Assembly (NCBI GenBank): GCA_004335835.1 | Contig: RWJK01001557.1 | Location: 7,556-27,073 of the forward strand | Reading direction: 5' to 3' | From: Scenedesmus sp. ARA3 | Lineage: Eukaryota > Chlorophyta > Chlorophyceae > Sphaeropleales > Scenedesmaceae | DNA: 19,518 bases | In this document: positions 10,654 to 18,319 of the stretch, in pieces | Layout: each line of letters begins with the position of its first letter | Position numbering within the stretch: position 1 is the first letter of the stretch | Program-made: the position numbers and the translations under genes | The notes under the pieces: generated by a model | Databases searched by the model: none | The model's input: only the letters and a program-made list of their open reading frames with translations | Told to the model about the DNA's origin: nothing

Positions 10654-13600
10654 GCTGCCAGGGTGCTGGACGCGCTGCACAAGGGCATCGAGCAGCCAGG
10701 CATCTTCACACAAGCTGACACATCAACCTGGCTGCCGCTGCTGCTGCTGCTGCTGCTGCTGCCGCTGCTGCTGCTGCCAGGGTGCTGGACGCGCTGCACA
10801 AGGGCATTGAGCAGCCGGGCATCTTCACGCAGGCTGACCTGGCTGGCTTCAGTGCCTTGTTTGAGGAGGCGATTGATCTCTTCCGCACAGACCACGAGCG
10901 CACGTATTTGGGCCGCACAGGCATGCGGCGCTTCGTCAACCGCCAGAAGTGAGTGGCATGAGGCTGCATCTCAGGAGAGGCGTTGTTGTTACATAGGCTG
11001 TTGCGCAAGCGGCGTGGTGTAGTGCTGCAGCTGGGCCCTTCTGCTGCGCACCCACCTGGGGCGCACAGGCATGAGGCGCTTCTTTAACAACATGTGTGGC
11101 GGCTGCTGCTGCTGCTGGCGCAGGTACAAGCTGCACGACTACTGGGAGAGCAACATGCGTGCCGACTGCTGCTGCTGTCGCTGCCGCTGCTGCTGCTGCC
11201 GCAGGTACAAGCTGCGCGACTACTGGGAGAGCAACATGTGTGCCGACTGCTGCTGCTGCTGCTGCTGCTGCTGCCGCAGGTACAAGCTGCGTGACCACTG
11301 GGAGAGCAACATGTGTGCCGACTGCTGCTGCTGTCGCTGCTGCTGCTGCTGCTGCCGCAGGTACAAGCTGCGCGACTACTGGGAGAGCAACATGTGTGCC
11401 GACTGCTGCTGCTGCTGCTGCTGCTGCTGCCGCAGGTACAAGCTGCGCGACTACTGGGAGAGCAACATGTGTGCCGCCTGCTGCTGCTGCTGCTGCTGCC
11501 GCCGCAGGTACAAGCTGCGCGACTACTGGGAGAGCAACATGTGGAATGCCACCAACTACATCGACACGGTGCCGCCTGTTGCTGAGACTGAGCCCATGGG
11601 CCTGTGGGAGCTGGGCAACTGGGTGGTGGCGGGTGAGGCGGCACGCAGCTGTGTCGCGCGCTGTAAATATTGTTGCGATGAAAGGCCGCTCAGCTGTGCA
11701 TTACTACTATTCATTGCGTGAAAGACACAGCCAGTTGTGTGGCTGAGCTGATTGGGCTGCAGACAATGCACTACAGTTTCAGAGGTGCACGAAAACCTGC
11801 TGCTGCTGCTTCTGCTGCTGCTGCAGCCGCGCGCGAGGTGCTCAGCAACCACGAGCGCATGACGGCGGGCGGCGTGCCGCTGAGCGAGAACCGCTTCTGG
11901 CGCTTTGTGATGGACAACGGGCCCTGGGCGCTGTACAACGGCTACAAGCTCACACTCTACGGCCTGGTGCGCGGCCGGTGGCCACGATGTTATGTTGTTA
12001 CATGACATGTTATTTTTCCACTAGGAAGATTGGCAGTTGATCAATCATGCAGGTGGGCCCTGGGCGCTGTGCCACGGCTCTGATGTCACGCTCTGCGGCC
12101 TGGTGCGCAGCCGGTGGCCATGTTACTATGTTGTTACATGACGTGCCATTTGGCACTTTGAAAGTCGGCGTGTAATCAGTTGTAAAGGTGTGCCCTGGGC
12201 GCTGTGCAACGGCTACAAGCTCACACTTCACGGCCTGGTGCACCACTATACGACTTACGAACTCGTTTTACTTTTATGTGGCCAGTGGTGCTATCAATTG
12301 TAGTGGGCCCTGGGCAGTGTACAACGGCCACAAGCTCACGCTCTACGGCCTGGTGCGCGGCCGGTGGCAAGTCATGATGTTGTTACATGACATGTTATTA
12401 TTGTTGACGAAACCAAATTGACCCGAAACAAAACATATTTGAAATAACCCGGCACAGTTCGCTCCTTGGCATTGCTGGCCATCAACTCAAGCAATTGACT
12501 ATACAGCTGTTGCAACACGTTTCCCCTTCCTGCTGCTGCTGCTGCTGCAGGTGGAGCGTGCTGCTGCCAAGATGGGCGAGGTCAGCAGCGCCATGGTGCT
12601 GCTGCTGGTGCTGGAGGGCTGCGTGCTGTTCATCAGCGCTGCCGCGTACATCACCTGGCTCATATCGCGCATGGTGTCGCAGCGCGCCAACCTGTTCAGC
12701 GTGTTCCTGGTCATACCGACTGGCTTCCTGAGGGCGCTGGCCAGCAAGCAGGTGAGCGGCACTCCTTGCAAATACTCATAACCAGCAAGCAGGTGTGTGG
12801 CACTGCATGCGTATATTCATCACCAGCAAGCAGGCATGCAGGAAGTGTACACACTTCACCTTGTGGCATTGTCCGCCAGCGCCTGAGCACAGCACCGCAG
12901 CACAACGTGTTATCAGAAACATTGTTCATTGCTGCCGGCGTGACATCTTGCGGTGTTCACCTGCAATTGCGACGCTGACTCAGCGTGATTATGCGCTGGC
13001 TCAGCGCAATTCTGATGTTGCTGACTCAGCTTATGTTTGTCGTTACTGACTCACCATGATCCTGGCACTGATTTGATGCTGCAGGTGGTGCTGGATGAGG
13101 ATGCTGACAGCGACGAGGGCAGCGATGCAGGCGACCCGGGCGTGCCACAGCAGCGGCAGCAGGAGGGCGAGGGGCAGGACGCACAGAAGGTGGGGCAGTG
13201 GGGGGCGGCGCAGCGCTGCGCAAGATAGAAATTTTTTTTCCTGCAAGGTAGAACGCGTGTGGTTGGGATCTGTCCAAACTGTATGTGTATGCTTAACAGC
13301 GTGGGCGCCTGCCTGTGCCGAGTGGAAAAGCATGTCTACCTTGTGGCTGACGTGTGTCTATGTGTCTGACCATCTGCCCACATCACACTGCAGGTGAACC
13401 TGAGCATATTTGGCAAGAAGGCAACAAGCAGCCAGGCGAGGGCGGCCACCACAACTTGTTACTCACACACCCTATGAACCTTCCTTCTGGCTGCTGCTGC
13501 TGCGCAGGTCAACCTGAGCATATTTGCCAAGAAAACCAAGCAGCCCAGCGAGGGCGGCTACAACGACTTCTTCAGCAAGCAGCAGCAGCAGCGCGGCTCG

Positions 13601-14462
13601 CTGCTGGCGCGCGTTGCGTCCTCAATGAACCCGCTGCGCTGGTTCGGCAGCGGCAAGGGCAACAGGGTCGACACAGGTGGGCGGCGGGGTGTCTCAGAAG
13701 CCTCTGCCTCCAGTTCAAATAGACTGCATGTAATGAGTTCAGCACATGTGCTGACAGTTGCAAAGTCAGCAGGTTTGCTAGTGCTGCGTTAACGAGATAC
13801 AATGACGCCGCACACGGCATGGGACACTCACCAAGCCGCACATACATGCTTAACGTGCATTTCTAGGGGGTTATAGGCCAATAGCCATCTCTGCATGCTG
13901 CTGCTGCTGCGCCTGCAGGCAAGAAGCAGTTGGTGCGCAACAGCAGGGACGCCTACATTGTGGCAGCACCCTACGTGCTGTGGGCCTTCCTCATCATCTT
14001 TGCCTACCTGCTGACCATTGTGGAACTCAAGTCGGTGAGGAGGCTGTGGCTGCTTGTGCACAGGCCTGGTTGTACATGGTCTTTTGAGCTGCCTCATCCT
14101 GCTGCTCAGTGTTTCAAAGCGCTATAAACTGTAGCCTTTGATTGCACACAACCATATTAGTGCTGTGCGGGGAGCAGTCAGCAGTTTCAGCCTCAGCAAA
14201 CCTGTTTTGACACCTGGTTGTGTGGCTGGCTGTCTGACCATCGTGGAACTGAAGTCGGTGAGGCGGCTGCTGCAGCCGGCTGTGCACAGGATTGAAAATT
14301 TCAGCTGCCTCATCTTGCGGCTCAGCTTTCCAGGCACAAAAAAATCCTTTGCCTACCTGCTGACCATTGTGGAGTCTAAATTGGTGAGGAGGAGGCTGCT
14401 GGTGATGCTGATGCTGCTGGTGATGCTGATGCTGATGCTGATGCTGATGCTGCTACTGCTGC

Positions 14463-14506
<44 letters not shown>

Positions 14507-16120
14507 CCTTTTACTCCCTGCAGGTGCAGGGCCCCTTCCGCATGCTCAACAGCATCAACTTCCTGGTGTTCCGCGTGACCCGCGGCGTGCTGTTTGCGCT
14601 GGAGATCTGTATGGCGCCTGACGCAGCCAGCATGGTGAGATCCAGCAGTTGGAATCTGATCTTGAGTGCCTGTTATCTGAGATCTAAGATCTGAGATCTG
14701 GCCGTGAGTGCCTCAGATGTGAGATCTTACATTGTGCGTGTCTGAGATCTGCATGGCGCCTGACGCAGCCAGCATGGTGAGTGCCGGCAGTTGGGATCTG
14801 ATATTGAGTGCTGTTGATCTCAGATCTGAGGTCTGAGATCTGGGCGTGAGTGCCTCGCATCTGAGGTCCTAGATCGTTAGTGTCTGAGATCTGCATGGCA
14901 CTGGACGCGACTAGCACCGGGAGTGCCTGATATCTGATGCGTGATGGGGCGTGCTTGAGAACTTAGCTCTGTCTGTGCGTGCCGAAGATTTTCATCAAAA
15001 ACGGCAGCATGTGCCGCAGCTGCATCTCCTAGCCACAGCAACTGACATCCGCACCGCTTGACAAGACTGCATGTGCCGCATTGCTTTTCTGCAGGCGCTG
15101 CGCAAGCAGCAGACAGTGCAGCGGCTGCACTACATGCAGCGCGACTACACCTGCATGCGACAGCTGCTGGCCTTTACACAGCCTGTTCAGGCTTGTCATG
15201 ACAAGACAGCATTTGCCGCTTTCTTTCCCGCAGGCGCTGCGCAAGGAGCAGACGGTGCAGCGGCTGCACGACATGCAGCGCGACTACACTTCCTTCCCGT
15301 ACGATGACGTCTCCTTGTGACAGCAACTGACCTCTGCCCCGCTGCAAAAGCCTGCTTGTGCTGCATCTTTTGTTTGCAGGCGCTGTGCAGGACACTAACA
15401 GTCCAGCTGCTGCCCGGCATGCGCCGCAGTGGCAGCTCCTTGACCTCCGCACCTGCATGTTTCCTCGCAGGCGCTGCGCAAGCAGCAGACGGTGCAGCGG
15501 CTGCACGACATGCAGCGCGACTACACCGCTTTCCTGTACGGCTTCGACGCACTGGGGCCCAATGAGGAGCCGGACGACCTGACCACCTACCAGGCCGCGG
15601 TATTCCAGAATGCTGACCTGGCGCACGTGTTCTTCAGGTGAGCCCGTGCACCAGTGTGTTGAGAGATTTGCGGGGCACGTGGGCTGTTCCAGAATGCTGA
15701 CCTGGCGCACGTGTTCTTCAGGTGAGCCCGTGCACCAGTGTGTTGAGAGATTTGCGGGGCACGTGGGCTGTTCCAGAATGCTGACCTGGCGCACGTGTTC
15801 TTCAGGTGAGCCGGCGCATGCCACCAGACTGTTGAGTATATGTCGAGTTCAACATGTCACCGTGTTTTGGCTGATTTCCCTGCGACGCTTTCTGCCACTC
15901 AATACTGCTGCCGCGACTCGACATCTGCTTGCCACTGCGTGTGCGTGCCTGCTCTAGGACCATGGAGTCAGTCCGCCGGACTGCCTGCGCAAGGACCAGG
16001 CCAGCTATCAATGTCTCCAAAATGCTGCTGCTGCTGCTGCTGCCATCGTGCATGCGCAGGACCACGGACTGCCTGCGCAAGGACAAGGCCAGCTATAAAT
16101 GTCTCCAAAATGATGCGGCG

Positions 16121-16151
<31 letters not shown>

Positions 16152-16469
16152 TCGTGCATGCGCAGGACCACGGACTGCCTGCGCAAGAACCAGGCCAGCT
16201 GCTACCCCGTGGGTCACCCCTTCTATGACGTCTCGCGCAACGGCTTGGATGCCATGGCTACCAGGTGCGTGTTACGTGTCATATGCACAATGTCACATGT
16301 CATATGTGACATGTCATATGTCACTTGGTGTTGTGCAACGGCCTGGACGCCATGGCCACCAGGCGCGGGTTCACATGGCAAATGCAGATTGTTACATGCT
16401 ATGAGTGACAGGCACTCGCAGTGCTTATGCATGCATGCAGGAGACGCAGCTGCTGCTGGTTGACGACCC

Positions 16470-16518
<49 letters not shown>

Positions 16519-16647
16519 CAACAGCCGCGCAGGTTCATGCAGGAGACGCAGCTGCGCTGGCTGACGCCCACTGCTGCTGCTGCTGCTGCTGCCACAACAC
16601 ATGCGCAGATTCATGCAGGACACACAGCTGCTGCTGGCTGACGCCCA

Positions 16648-16689
<42 letters not shown>

Positions 16690-17836
16690 TTCATGCAGGA
16701 GACGCAGCTGCTGCTGGCTGACGACCCTCGCGACATCAACGTGAGCAATGCGCGGCTGCGCTACATCTGGCAGCTGGGCCGCAACGACCTCTTCGACGGC
16801 ATGCAGCTGGCTGACAAGGTGCGTGTGCGGCCGCTTTGCACTGTATGTTATATGTGTAACAACATGGTGAACGTTTGACGGCATGCAGCTGACAGACAAG
16901 GTGAGCGGCGGCTGGTGAAAGATGCCTACTGTGCGTCTGCAACCATGTCAACAGATGTAACAATATAACGTGGTGATGACAAAAAACAAAAATTTGTGCT
17001 TGTGTGACGGCATGCAGCTGGCAGACAAGGTAAACACAGCATCTGCAGCCACCCAGCAGCCACAGCTTACAATATCATTGTAAGGTATACATTATCATAG
17101 GAAAAGAGTAAATGCACTACGTGTTTGACGACAAGCAGCTGGCAGACAAGGTTAGTGGGCGGCCTCTGCTGCTGTGCGGCTGCAGCTACAGCCGCATACG
17201 GACTGGAGCACATCGTGTCCGATTAACTCCGCATCACATATGCTGCTGCTGACACTGCTGCTGATGCCGCCGCCGCTGCTGCTGCTGCTGCTGCTGCTGC
17301 CGCAGACTTTCCGCGCCGGCGTGGAGGAGATATTCGCGCAGGTGCGCATTGTGCACGTGGCCGTATCTGCGCTGAGCCTGCTTGCGGCGCTGAGGCTGTG
17401 CTTGCAAGCAATCGTCTGTTTTTTACTGTACATGCCTGATGAAGAGTGAAGCGCCTGAAGCGCTTTGCTCAGCTTTGACGTTGGCAGTACGATAGATACC
17501 TGCACACCGACGCCAGGAAGCTGTTGTCAGCAACAGCTTTGTGTGCATGTACATAGGCTGTGAAACACAGCTGCAGCCATTCCGGCACGAAAACTCTTCT
17601 CATCTCGTCGATTTCTGCAAACAAATGCAATCGCAGGTGCGCGTGGTGCACGAGGCGATATTCGCGCTGAGCCTGATCGGCGCGATCGCGCTGTGGCTGG
17701 GTCTGGTGCGGCCCACGCTGCGGCGGGCTGCGCGCGAGACGGCGCAGATCGCGGAGATGCTGAGCCAGCTGCCGCCTGAGATGGACGTTGAAGGCATCAT
17801 TGCACAAGTGGTGCTGGGAGGTGGGGCTCCTGACTG

Positions 17837-17869
<33 letters not shown>

Positions 17870-18268
17870 CATACATATATATATATACATATATGTATAT
17901 ATATATATATTCTCTGAACTGTGTACAGCAGCAGCAGCAGGGCTCGGAGGTGCAAAGAACAGGGATCTGGCAGGTTGTTACGCAGCTGCTGGCAGCTGGG
18001 CTATGCGTTTTGCGTCAGGTTTGTGGGCCAGATCGCGGAGATGCCGAGCTAGATTGCGGAGATACTGAGCCAGCTGCTGCCTGAGATGGACGTGGAGGGC
18101 ATCATCGCACAAGTGGTGCTGGGAGTGAGGCGCTGGGAAGGGTGGTGATGGGATTTGCTGGGTTTGAATTTGGGCGAACACAATACAAGTACACCTGGAA
18201 AACCCACAGGGCACAGCAGCTCAGCCTGGCAGCCTCCCCGTTACTGGCTGACTCCCTTCCGTTTTGTA

Positions 18269-18319
<51 letters not shown>

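Noticed and set aside
11071..11721. A Cys-rich repeat protein gene (216 residues)
   Set aside because: The Cys runs are CTG tracts read as TGC between copies of exon 15. It has no own start or promoter and fits better as an intron array, though the open frame is noted as a finding.
15174..15824. A 216-residue minus-strand frame with an internal 28-residue repeat
   Set aside because: The repeat is the 84-bp triplication read backwards; the plus-strand exon explains it.
17342..17449. TM4 encoded here, with the protein ending at 17449
   Set aside because: The helix is degenerate and lacks the conserved DVEG motif, which the exon at 17637 has in phase.
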